From an uncultured Alteromonadaceae bacterium (lineage in GTDB: Bacteria > Pseudomonadota > Gammaproteobacteria > Enterobacterales > Alteromonadaceae): a stretch of DNA of 64,000 nucleotides. Location of the stretch: assembly GCA_947503265.1 (NCBI GenBank), contig CANNDC010000001.1, forward strand, positions 248,001 to 312,000. The letters are read 5' to 3'. Below, piece by piece: positions 42,974-53,700 of the stretch. The notes under the pieces were generated by a model. It was not told the DNA's origin. It saw only the letters and a program-made list of their open reading frames with translations, and searched no databases. The stretch's first letter is position 1. The number at the start of each line of letters is the position of its first letter. A program made the position numbers and the translations under genes.

Positions 42974-45388
42974 ATGAAAAACCATAAAAGCTTAGTTAAT
43001 CAAGCCATAACTCTTGCATTGGCAGCAACAGTAGTCGCGGCACCGACTGTCTTTGCACAAGAGAATACGGACACTGAACAAAAAGAAAGATCACTTGAGA
43101 AAATAACCGTAACCGCCCAAAAGCGGGTTCAAAGTTTGAGCGAAGTTCCCGTTGCCGTGTCAGTATTAGGGACGGATCAAATTGACTCAGCTTTTGCTAA
43201 CAATTTTGAAAGTCTTCAAGCACTAGTTCCTTCAGTCAGTTTCAGGAAAGGTACAACGACTCGAAACTCTGCATTAACGATTCGAGGTATTGGTACAATC
43301 TCATTCAGTATTGCCGCAGAGCCTAGTGTTGCTACCGTAGTTGATGGCGTGGTTTTAGGCCGCTCCGGACAAGCTTTTGCCGACTTATATGACGTCTCTC
43401 GCATAGAGGTATTGCGAGGCCCTCAAGGGACGCTATTTGGTAAAAATGCATCTGCTGGCGTAGTGAACATAACAACTAAAACACCCAATGATGACCTATC
43501 GGGTAGCCTAGAAGCCTCTTTCTTCCAAGATAACGAATACCGATTGAAAGGTACGGTTAGCGGTGGTCTCACCGATGAACTGGCGGCAAGTTTGACTGTC
43601 TTTCAGGGGAAATTCGATGGATACATTAACAACGTATACAACAATGAGAAAATAAACGGCTACGATCGTCAGGGAGCCCGCGTGGTGGTTCAATACGATC
43701 CAACTGACGATCTAAGCGTTAAACTAATTGGTGAAGTCTATACCGCAGATGATGACTGTTGCGCTGATTTGGAAGGTCTTCCCAGTGGCCGTAATCCTGA
43801 TTCCCCATCTGCTCCTAATAGCAATGGCATTGTAAACGGGGTAGCGGATATTGATTTAGACCAACGTAGTGTTGATCATGATTTTGAATCCAGAACCAAA
43901 GATGAACACAGCGCTTTTTCTGTTCAAGTAGATAAAGAGTTTGGCGATTACACGTTAACCTCGATAACAGCACAACGATCTTGGGATAACACTGAATTTC
44001 GTGAGGGTGATTTTACCTCCATTGCTGGTGACAGTAATGAACCTGTATTTGGTGTTCCTTTCCAACTGCATGATATAGGTCCACAGGAGTGGGACCAATT
44101 TAGTCAGGAATTCCGAGTAACCTCGAACTTGGCTGGAGACTTCAACTTCGTGGCGGGTTTATTTTATTGGAACATCGATTCTCAACGAAGTTTTACCCGT
44201 GAAGCGAGTTGTCAAAATAACAATGGTCAATTGAATCAAGCGCTGACTTTTTATGCTCAAAATAATTTAAGTGGCACAGATTTAGATACGGCGCTAGCGG
44301 ATTTGGATGCTTATGCAGCTTCTCTGGACGTTTCTTGTAATGCTAACGATATCGTTTCAGCTACTGCCTATATGAGCACTGAATTCAATAACTGGGCTTT
44401 GTTTGGAGATGGAACCTACAACATTTCTGAAGACTTAACGCTAATATTTGGTCTACGTTATACCGATGATGAAGTTTCTTATACTCATAGGCGTGTTAGT
44501 AACGATGAGTTTGGTCGTCGTGGTGTTGGGGTTCGTCCCGCAACCGAAAATACCAATGCGGCTGGTGATACCTCAGAAACCAATCTATCGGGGCGCATAG
44601 GCTTACAGTTTGATCTTGGTAAAGGCCAAATGGTTTATGGTACTTATTCTCAAGGGTACAAAGGGCCTGGCTTTAATGTTTTCTATAACTTCAACCCTGC
44701 AATTCATACTCGCCCTATTGGTGCTGAAGAGTCTGATGCCATTGAAGTGGGCTACAAATATGCGAGCCAAGATGTTTCATTGAATGTTGCTCTATTTAAT
44801 ACCGACATTGAAGGTTTTCAAGCGAACAATTTTGACTGTTCCGATGGCACCTGTATCACACGTTTAACCAATGCCGGTGATGTCACAACATCGGGTATTG
44901 AGCTTGATTTCAGTTGGTTTGCCACAGACAACTTAACCTTAATCGGCGGATTTGCTTCTACCAAAGCAGAAATCGATAGGTTTAATTGTCCGCCGGAAGT
45001 TGCTGATGGTAGTTGTACAGATCGTTCTGGATTGGATGTGCCATTTTCGCCTGATCTTAAATACTCTCTAACAGCAGAGTACTTTATGGAAACGGATCAT
45101 GATTTCAATGTGTACTTCAACGCCAGTTATGTGTATACCGATGAGCAGTATTCTGATTTGCCGGGCAACACGGGCACATTCAATCCTGCATCACTTCTAC
45201 CGGATTATAGTTTACTCAACGCGAGTGTTGCCTTCTCGTTTGATGACGATGCATTTAGAGTGACCCTGATTGGAAAGAACTTGACGGACGAGAGTTTTGC
45301 TTCCACCTACAGCGGTGATAACTTCCGTTATCAAATCCCGAGAGAAGCTGACAGATATTTCGGCGTGGCATTCAAAGCTAATTTCTAA
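42974..45388 (+). CDS. TonB-dependent outer-membrane receptor of the sugar locus
   Basis: 804-residue outer-membrane receptor. Start at 42974 gives the signal peptide MKNHKSLVNQAITLALAAT cut near VFAQ, with GGAGAG 7 bases upstream; an in-frame ATG at 42902 lies in the operator. TonB box-like ITVTAQKR is followed by a plug domain (SEVPVAVSVLG; VLRGPQGTLFGKNASAGVV) and a beta-barrel ending in aromatic Phe (FGVAFKANF). Cysteines in loops (DDDCCADL, FDCSDGTC, FNCPPEVADGSC) may form disulfides. It belongs to the GntR regulon and presumably imports the glycoside across the outer membrane. Confidence 0.92.
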   Translation: MKNHKSLVNQAITLALAATVVAAPTVFAQENTDTEQKERSLEKITVTAQKRVQSLSEVPVAVSVLGTDQIDSAFANNFESLQALVPSVSFRKGTTTRNSALTIRGIGTISFSIAAEPSVATVVDGVVLGRSGQAFADLYDVSRIEVLRGPQGTLFGKNASAGVVNITTKTPNDDLSGSLEASFFQDNEYRLKGTVSGGLTDELAASLTVFQGKFDGYINNVYNNEKINGYDRQGARVVVQYDPTDDLSVKLIGEVYTADDDCCADLEGLPSGRNPDSPSAPNSNGIVNGVADIDLDQRSVDHDFESRTKDEHSAFSVQVDKEFGDYTLTSITAQRSWDNTEFREGDFTSIAGDSNEPVFGVPFQLHDIGPQEWDQFSQEFRVTSNLAGDFNFVAGLFYWNIDSQRSFTREASCQNNNGQLNQALTFYAQNNLSGTDLDTALADLDAYAASLDVSCNANDIVSATAYMSTEFNNWALFGDGTYNISEDLTLIFGLRYTDDEVSYTHRRVSNDEFGRRGVGVRPATENTNAAGDTSETNLSGRIGLQFDLGKGQMVYGTYSQGYKGPGFNVFYNFNPAIHTRPIGAEESDAIEVGYKYASQDVSLNVALFNTDIEGFQANNFDCSDGTCITRLTNAGDVTTSGIELDFSWFATDNLTLIGGFASTKAEIDRFNCPPEVADGSCTDRSGLDVPFSPDLKYSLTAEYFMETDHDFNVYFNASYVYTDEQYSDLPGNTGTFNPASLLPDYSLLNASVAFSFDDDAFRVTLIGKNLTDESFASTYSGDNFRYQIPREADRYFGVAFKANF

Positions 45389-45414
45389 GTATCAGTAGCA
45401 TCGAAAATATACTA

Positions 45415-45438
45415 GCCGTTCAATTGAACGGCTTTTTT
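45415..45438 (+). terminator. Rho-independent terminator after the TonB receptor
   Basis: GCCGTTCAATTGAACGGC (45415-45432) is a perfect inverted repeat followed by six T. It sits between convergent genes and its T-run overlaps the stop codon of the minus-strand lipoprotein gene. Confidence 0.9.
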
Positions 45439-46009
45439 ATACTTCACATTTCGCCATCGTATTTAATGATTCATTCCATGCGGTCTGGCTATCAAAGTTT
45501 TTCACCAGACCATTCTTACTTGCATTGCCCAAAAAGGCGCCCATGCCGTGTTGAATCATATAGTTGGGTTGATAGGTTGGTGCTCCAAGCTGCTTCAAAT
45601 GTTGGCATATTTCAGTTGTATCTTTGGTAATAGAATTGATCTCGTTTTGCAGTGACTCCATCGATTCCTTAGACTGACTATTGGCTAGATTCACTCTGAG
45701 CACACTGATAGCTTGGTGAGCGGTTTTATCGGCTACACGTTTTGTATCAAAATAACCAAAACTCATCGCGGCATAAAAAAGTTTTGCGGCACCTAAAAAT
45801 TTTTGCTGTTTCATGCAGGTCTGAACGCCGTTAAAAATATCCGCTGGGTTTTGTGTGTTGGAAAGTTCGGTCACATCGATACAAGAAGCCGGTGCTGGTG
45901 ATTGTAAATTTCCTTCAGCGGTATAGTTGGTCACTAAACCTTCCTGGGTTGATACACATCCACTTAAAAACGCGACTCCAATAAGGGTCACTAGAAGATT
46001 TCTTTTCAT
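45437..46009 (-). CDS. Predicted lipoprotein of unknown function
   Basis: 190-residue exported lipoprotein. Starting at 46009 gives MKRNLLVTLIGVAFLSGC, a textbook lipoprotein signal with lipobox LSGC; a longer start at 46051 has no such benefit. The body is helical with cysteines (SCIDV, QTCMKQQKF, CQHLKQ, KCEV) and FLGAAKLFYAAMSFGYFDT. I do not recognise the family. It is divergent from mreB and convergent with the receptor gene. Confidence 0.75.
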   Translation of the reverse strand: MKRNLLVTLIGVAFLSGCVSTQEGLVTNYTAEGNLQSPAPASCIDVTELSNTQNPADIFNGVQTCMKQQKFLGAAKLFYAAMSFGYFDTKRVADKTAHQAISVLRVNLANSQSKESMESLQNEINSITKDTTEICQHLKQLGAPTYQPNYMIQHGMGAFLGNASKNGLVKNFDSQTAWNESLNTMAKCEV

Positions 46010-46039
46010 ACTTGGATAATTCTCATTATTTCTGCCTGA

Positions 46040-47266
<1,227 letters not shown>

Positions 47267-47278
47267 ACTGACAAATTC

Positions 47279-48154
47279 ATGAATACCATGTTCACCCAAG
47301 GGCCATCGCTAGTTTTTAGACTCGCGTTGGCTCTTTTTGTATCAGTAGTGCTTATTTTCATTGATCATAAGTTAGACGGCTTCGCGTCTTCTAAAGTGTA
47401 TCTCAACTCCATCGTGAGCCCCATTCAGTACCTTGCTAGTTTACCCGGACAATTACTTAGCTCCAGCGCTGATCAATTGGTCTCACATCAAAAATTGTTA
47501 GATGAGAATGCGCGATTAACCTATCAACAAACTGTTAATTCTGAGAAATTGCAACGTTTTGATTTGCTCAAAGCTGAAAATGAAAAACTGCGTAAGCTTT
47601 TAGGATCACCAATTCAAACGCCTGCGCAAATTATGGTCACTGAATTAATGGCGGTAGACAATAACCCTTTTAGTTTACAAATTGTGGTAAACAAAGGGGC
47701 TATTCACGGCGTTTACGAAGGGCAACCCGTACTGGATGAGAAAGGAATAGTGGGTCAAATAATGGAAGTAGGCACCACCAATAGTCGTGTGTTATTGCTG
47801 TCTGATATCACCCACGCCATTCCGTTAAGGATTGCACGAAATAATGTGCGATTGATCGCTAGCGGATCCGGACAAGTAGCTGAGTTGATGGTTGAACATG
47901 TTGCACATAGTGCAGATGTTGAAGTCGGTGATACCTTAGTTTCGTCTGGGTTAGGGAACGTGTTTCCTGCCGGTTATCCCGCTGCTAAAATTACTTCAAT
48001 TATACGTGATGAGAGTCGTCCTTTTGCTCAGGTTCGTGCTGCACCTGTTGCACAACTTGATAGACTACGCTACATGCTTCTGCTTTGGCCCTCAAATGCG
48101 CCGAGTATGCCTGTTTATCAAGAGGAACAAGTAACAGGGGAGCCCAAAGAATGA
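47279..48154 (+). CDS. mreC: Rod shape-determining protein MreC
   Basis: 291-residue bitopic periplasmic scaffold of the elongasome. TQGPSLVFRLALALFVSVVLIFID is the usual N-terminus with membrane helix; a coiled coil (about 70-105) leads to the beta-barrel domain (MVTELMAVDNNPFSLQIVVN; DITHAIPLRIARNN; VSSGLGNVFPAGYPAAKI). An ATG at 47288 is an equal candidate start. Gap of 12 bp after mreB, 4-bp overlap with mreD. Confidence 0.95.
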   Translation: MNTMFTQGPSLVFRLALALFVSVVLIFIDHKLDGFASSKVYLNSIVSPIQYLASLPGQLLSSSADQLVSHQKLLDENARLTYQQTVNSEKLQRFDLLKAENEKLRKLLGSPIQTPAQIMVTELMAVDNNPFSLQIVVNKGAIHGVYEGQPVLDEKGIVGQIMEVGTTNSRVLLLSDITHAIPLRIARNNVRLIASGSGQVAELMVEHVAHSADVEVGDTLVSSGLGNVFPAGYPAAKITSIIRDESRPFAQVRAAPVAQLDRLRYMLLLWPSNAPSMPVYQEEQVTGEPKE

Positions 48155-48627
48155 GGCTTCGAAATTACGCCATTGCTCTTAGCATCATCATCGCATTGGT
48201 GTTACAAATTATGCCTATGCCACTTACTGTTGATCAGTTCCGGCCGGATTGGGTATTACTCGTACTGTCATATTGGGCGCTCGCAGTGCCTGGGCGTGTC
48301 AGTGTCGGCGTGGCATTCCTAAATGGTATTATTTTAGATGTCTTGATGGGAACCAGCCTTGGCGTACATAGCTTTGCATTGTGCTTAAGTATTTTTGTGC
48401 TTTCTTCAAATTACCAGCGATTAAGAAATTATTCGTTATGGCAGCAGTCAGCCGTTATCGGTATTTTAGCTGCGCTTTATCACCTAGTAATGTTTTGGTT
48501 ACAGCATCTACAAACTGACGTTTTATTCCTGTTTACTTTTCTGTGGCCTGTTGTCACTACCATGCTTATGTGGCCGTGGATCTTTGCACTTTTGAGGAAA
48601 GTCAGACGTCAACTGCGAATCACTTAA
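48151..48627 (+). CDS. mreD: Rod shape-determining protein MreD
   Basis: 158-residue membrane protein with five predicted helices. Start at 48151 overlaps the mreC stop (ATGA) and has GGGGAG upstream; the longer open frame from 48085 is rejected. MPMPLTVDQFRPDWVLLVLSYWAL and FLNGIILDVLMGTSLGVHSFAL are the typical MreD stretches. Confidence 0.94.
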   Translation: MRLRNYAIALSIIIALVLQIMPMPLTVDQFRPDWVLLVLSYWALAVPGRVSVGVAFLNGIILDVLMGTSLGVHSFALCLSIFVLSSNYQRLRNYSLWQQSAVIGILAALYHLVMFWLQHLQTDVLFLFTFLWPVVTTMLMWPWIFALLRKVRRQLRIT

Positions 48628-48630
48628 ACG

Positions 48631-49272
48631 ATGCTATTACTTGCATCCCAGTCTCCTAGGCGAGCCGAGCTTTTAAAACAGCTTGAAATACCATTCAAAG
48701 CACACAATGTTTCAATAGATGAAACTGTTAGGCCCAATGAGGGGTCTGATGATTATGTGGTGCGCTTAGCGAAGGAAAAAGCGATTGCCGGAATGTCACG
48801 TGCTTTAGAATTCAAGTCAGTGGAATTCAACACAGTGCTAGGTGCAGACACTGTGGTGGTTGTCAATCAAAGCCAAGATATTAGTAATGACGGTATTAGC
48901 AATGACTGTATTAGCAAAAAGGAAACTATCCTTGGCAAACCTACTGATTTTGAGCATGCCAAATCAATGTGGCGGTTGCTTGCAGTCGGGCCTCACGAGG
49001 TGAAAACGGCTGTTGCCGTTGTTACACCAGAGCAGGAATTGCATTGTTTGGTTACAACAAAGGTATGGTTTAAAAGCCTTAGTGATGCAGAAATGTTATG
49101 GTATTGGCGTACAGGAGAGCCCCGAGATAAAGCCGGAGGCTATGGTATTCAAGGGTTGGCAGGGCAATTCATAAGTAGGATCGAAGGTAGTTATAGTGCC
49201 GTAGTTGGACTACCTTTATATGAGACAAGTAAATTAATTAACCAAGTGGAAGTATCGAAGTATGAGCGCTGA
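48631..49272 (+). CDS. Maf-family nucleoside triphosphate pyrophosphatase (YhdE-type)
   Basis: 213-residue Maf protein that hydrolyses non-canonical or dTTP/UTP-type nucleotides to monophosphates. LLLASQSPRRAELLKQL carries the first nucleotide-binding motif, VLGADTVVVV the catalytic Asp region, ILGKPTDFEHAKSMW and DKAGGYGIQGLAGQF the remaining conserved boxes. Compared with usual Maf proteins (about 195 residues), it has an insertion NQSQDISNDGISNDCISKKE encoded by short DNA repeats (48880-48917). Between mreD and rng as in related genomes; 11-bp overlap with rng. Confidence 0.93.
   Translation: MLLLASQSPRRAELLKQLEIPFKAHNVSIDETVRPNEGSDDYVVRLAKEKAIAGMSRALEFKSVEFNTVLGADTVVVVNQSQDISNDGISNDCISKKETILGKPTDFEHAKSMWRLLAVGPHEVKTAVAVVTPEQELHCLVTTKVWFKSLSDAEMLWYWRTGEPRDKAGGYGIQGLAGQFISRIEGSYSAVVGLPLYETSKLINQVEVSKYER
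48880..48917 (+). repeat. 15-bp in-frame tandem repeat in maf
   Basis: ATTAGTAATGACGGT, ATTAGCAATGACTGT and a partial third ATTAGCAAA lie head to tail, coding ISNDG-ISNDC-ISK. A multiple of three, so the frame is kept. Probably a recent slippage product in a surface loop. Confidence 0.85.
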
Positions 49273-50728
49273 ACTGTTAATCAATGTGACGCCATCTGAA
49301 TCAAGAGTAGCCTTGATTGACAATGGTATCTTGCAAGAAATTCACATTGAACGCCACACAAAACGAGGACTTGTCGGCAATATCTATCGAGGTAAGGTAA
49401 GTCGCGTTTTACCGGGTATGCAAGCAGCCTTCGTTGATATTGGATTGGAAAAAGCGGCGTTTCTACATGCGTCAGATATTGCCATTCACAGTGAAATTGC
49501 CGATGACGTTTCCACTTCTCATTTGCAAAAACAAGACATCCGCGAACTTGTTCGAGACGGCCAACACATCGTTGTACAAGTCGTTAAAGATCCGATTGGA
49601 ACCAAAGGTGCCCGATTAACTACTGACATCACTATTCCTTCACGTTACTTGGTGTTTATGCCGAGTGTCGAGCATGTGGGTGTTTCGCAGCGGATTGAAG
49701 ATGAACAAGAGCGCGAAAGACTGAAAAATCTAGTTCAGGAATATTGCAGCCAAGACGGTGGCTTCATTTTGCGCACCGCCGCAGAAGGCGTCCAAGAAAA
49801 AGAGCTAATTTCCGACGCGGAATTCTTGCGCCGTTTGTGGAGTAAGATACAAGAACGCATGAAGCGCCAGAAAGGCAATGTGTTATATGAGGACTTACCC
49901 TTGGCTAGACGCGTTCTCAGAGACTTTGTGGGAACAGACTTAATGCGCATTCGCATTGATTCAAAATTATCTTTCCAAGAATTACAGCACTTTACTAAAG
50001 AATACGTACCTGAATTAAATAAATTGCTCGAATACTACCCAGGAGAAAGACCTATTTTCGATCTTTATGATGTCGAAAATGAAGCCCAGCGATCCCTTGA
50101 ACGCCGCGTTGACCTTAAGTCTGGTGGTTACCTGATTATTGATCAAACTGAGGCAATGACTACAATTGATATTAATACAGGTGCTTTTGTTGGACATCGT
50201 AATTTAGAAGAGACCATATTTAATACCAATATAGAGGCGACTCAGGCTATCGCACGTCAGCTTAGACTGAGAAATCTAGGCGGAATGATCCTCATCGACT
50301 TTATTGATATGACCGATGATGATCATAAACGCAGAGTGCTACACAGTTTAGAAGTGGCGACCAACAAAGATCGTGCTAAGTCGAATATTCACGGCTTCAC
50401 CGCGTTGGGCTTGATTGAAATGACGCGCAAGAGAACCAGAGAGAGTCTTGAGCATGTTTTGTGTGGTGAATGCCCAGTTTGTAAAGGGCGAGGCACGATA
50501 AAAACAGTCGAGACAATTTGTTTTGAAGTAATGCGAGAAATTGTCCGAGTAAATCGCGCTTATGACGCTGATAAGTTTGTCGTTTATGCGTCACCTGCCG
50601 TTGCAGAGGCACTGATGGGCGAAGAGTCTCATATGTTAGCGGAATTGGAAATATTCGTATCTAAACAAATTAAAGTACAGACCGAATTGTTATACAACCA
50701 AGATAAATTTGATGTGGTAATGATGTGA
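49262..50728 (+). CDS. rng: Ribonuclease G
   Basis: 488-residue endoribonuclease for 16S rRNA 5' maturation and mRNA decay. N-terminal S1 domain with the opening ELLINVTPSESRVALIDNG and GNIYRGKVSRVLPGMQAAFVD; catalytic aspartates in TTIDINTGAFVG and GGMILIDFIDM; the zinc-link cysteines are in CGECPVCKGRGTI. Length is normal and it lacks the long C-terminal tail of RNase E. It overlaps maf by 11 bases and yhdP by 4. Confidence 0.96.
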   Translation: MSAELLINVTPSESRVALIDNGILQEIHIERHTKRGLVGNIYRGKVSRVLPGMQAAFVDIGLEKAAFLHASDIAIHSEIADDVSTSHLQKQDIRELVRDGQHIVVQVVKDPIGTKGARLTTDITIPSRYLVFMPSVEHVGVSQRIEDEQERERLKNLVQEYCSQDGGFILRTAAEGVQEKELISDAEFLRRLWSKIQERMKRQKGNVLYEDLPLARRVLRDFVGTDLMRIRIDSKLSFQELQHFTKEYVPELNKLLEYYPGERPIFDLYDVENEAQRSLERRVDLKSGGYLIIDQTEAMTTIDINTGAFVGHRNLEETIFNTNIEATQAIARQLRLRNLGGMILIDFIDMTDDDHKRRVLHSLEVATNKDRAKSNIHGFTALGLIEMTRKRTRESLEHVLCGECPVCKGRGTIKTVETICFEVMREIVRVNRAYDADKFVVYASPAVAEALMGEESHMLAELEIFVSKQIKVQTELLYNQDKFDVVMM

Positions 50729-53700
50729 AATCGAATTCTTACTATGCAGCATTCATACTCAAAAAACTGTGGACTTTGTTCGCGGTTGTTTTGGTTGTGT
50801 GTGCAGTACTGCTTAGTATTATTCGTTTTTCACTACCCTATGCTGATAATCAAACCAATCGACTGGAAAACTGGTTAAGCCTGCAATATGGCGTAGAGTT
50901 AGATATTGGTTCACTATCTGCAAATTGGACTAAAACGGGTCCTAAACTCATATTGCGTGATGTCCATTTAAAACAAAGTTCCACCTCTCCAATTGATTTG
51001 AAAATACGCGATACTCAAGTCGAAATCGACTTTTGGGGTTCGATTTTATCCAGACAGATAAAATCTGACCATTTTGAGTTAGATGGCATGAATATCTCAG
51101 TCAACTTGACTCAAATTCAAACGTCAGAATCTGAGTTCCCCATTGTAGAAGCCCTCGAAAGTCTTTTCCTTGAGCAACTAGAGCAATTCTCCGTCAAAAA
51201 TAGTGTTGTCGATATCACTACTGACTACGATCAGCAGTTAATTCAAGTGCAATACTTGAGTTGGTTAAACAAGGATGATCGTCACCAAGGTGTTGGTTCC
51301 CTGCGAGTGGTTGAATTGGCAAGTAATTCAGCGACCTTTACCCTCGATCTTTATGGTGCTAAAGACAACCTGAGGGGCTCCTTTTTTGCTAGAGGGGAAG
51401 AAATCGACCTTTCACCCTGGTTAAACCAACTGGTCCGTACGCAAAATCAACTGACTGAAAGCCGTGGCAACTTTACATTCTGGGCAAAGATAGACAAAAG
51501 TCGCGTCGAAGCCGTCAATATTGACCTATCAAAGAGCGAATTTGCTTGGAAAACGCCTGATACCACAGTGCGAGCAGCCATAGTCGGTGGCGATATTCAT
51601 GGTGTGCCTGACGCCAAGGGTTGGAGAATCATAGCAAGGGATTTAACCCTGAAATCGGATAACGAGAGTTTGGTGACAAACTGGACTGGTCATATCGGAC
51701 GAAATGGCATTACCCGAATTAACAATATAACGCCAGTTAACATACGCTCTTTACTGCCCGTTTCGCCACTCTTGTTTGATAAAAGTACTATTGATTTAAT
51801 TAATAAGTTAGAGCCCGAAGCGCGCTTTGATCACATGGCGTTTCAACTTGGGGAAAAGTTTGCAGCCAAAGCTCAATTTTCCCAAGTTAGTTGGAATCAG
51901 GTGAATGCCCTTCCTGGCTTGAGTAATCTCACAGGCTCGCTGGAATTATTTGACAAGGTTGCTCATATTGAGCTTTCTGGTGTAGCGGGCAATCTTGCTA
52001 TCAATAACACGCTCGAACAAGATGTTTTATATAAGCATCTAGATGTGAATGCTTACTTACATATGTTACCAAGAGGCATAAAGCTTTGGGTACCTAAAAT
52101 CGAGTTTGATAGCGATCAGGTTTCATTCACAAAGGCGCTTACCTATGACAGTCGTGGCGGGATTCTTTCTCTGCACAGCAACATCGATGAATTGACAATT
52201 CAACAAGCAAAAAGACTATTACCAGCTAAGTACATTGGTCCAGAGACCAATCAGTTTTTACAAGATTCCCTAGTCAAAGGCAAAATAGACGGGGCTCAGT
52301 TGCTTTGGCAAGGAGAACTTACTCAGTTTCCATTTGAAAAAAATGATGGTGTATTCCAAGCAAGCGTTGAGGTAAAAGACAGCACATTTTTGTTTGACAG
52401 TGAATGGCCTGCATTGACTGAAATGAACATTAATTTGAAATTCGAAAATGACGCCCTTCATATGTTTGGTCAACAAGCGAAATTACTGGATGTAATAGTA
52501 GACGACTTCTCGGCAACTATTCCCAGTTTTGAGAGTGATGCCATTTTAAAAATCGTTGGCAATGCTCAGGCATCCGGCACACAAGTCGCTGAGTTGATGC
52601 AAGCGAGTAATCTGGCCGACAGTTTAGGAAAAGTACTTACCGAAGGCATTAATGTTGATGGTCAGCTAAGCACACTATTGGATTTAAGCATTCCGTTAAA
52701 TTCGCAAAATGTAATCGCCAAAGGAACAGTAAATTTGGCAAATAATTCGGTGTACATACCAAGCTTAAATTTAACCTTTGAACAAGCAAATGGGCAAGTT
52801 ACTTTTGTTAACGAACAAGTTAATTTTGAAGACTTGAAAGCCGAACTGTTTAAGTTACCAGTCGATCTTAGTTTTAGCGGTGAAGCAGGTGAAGGTAGTG
52901 AGTATTTTGCAAATATAGGTCTAAAAGGAGACTGGGCACTAACGCCTTTACTAGAGCGTTACGATTCAGAACTAGCCCAATTCTTGTCAGGTTCAGCTAA
53001 TTGGGAATCACTGACTCAACTCATAATCAACAAAGATAAATACGATTACCGTTTCGATTTGACCAGCGATTTAGTTGGGGTGGAATCTAGCTTACCAGCA
53101 CCCTACAAAAAGTCTGAAGATCAACCTCTTAAACTGGTTGCATACAGCGAAGGGGACAATAAAGCATCAAATATCAAAGTCGCTTTGGGCAAAGAGACAT
53201 CGTTCGAAGGCATTCTACCCCACGATACCTTGCAATTTTCTCGCGCTCACTTGGCGGTAGGCCGAAATGAGTCTATAAGCATGGGATTGGGGTTCAGCAT
53301 CTTTGCCGATGTTGATTATGTCGACTTTGACGATTGGTATGAAACTATTTCCTTAATCGTACAAAACCAGCCAGAAAGTGAAAATCCCGTTCTTGCCGCA
53401 CCACAACGAATTTATGTCAACGCCGATACTATGCTGGTGGCGGGGCAAAAAATTAAACAGCTGGAATTAGTGGCGAAGCATGGAGACGAAAACTGGTTGT
53501 TAGAATTTAATGCTGAACAAATTCGCGCCAAGGTCATGTTTTACCAAGACTGGTTAGAGAAAGGGATTGATATCAAGGCAGACTTTATTGATTTGGCTGA
53601 ATGGCAAGGTGGAGCATCTGAAGGGTATTCGCAAGAAGCATTGGCAAATCTACCGCCAGTCAAATTTGAATGTAAAAGCTGTAAAATCTTTGGCAAAGAT

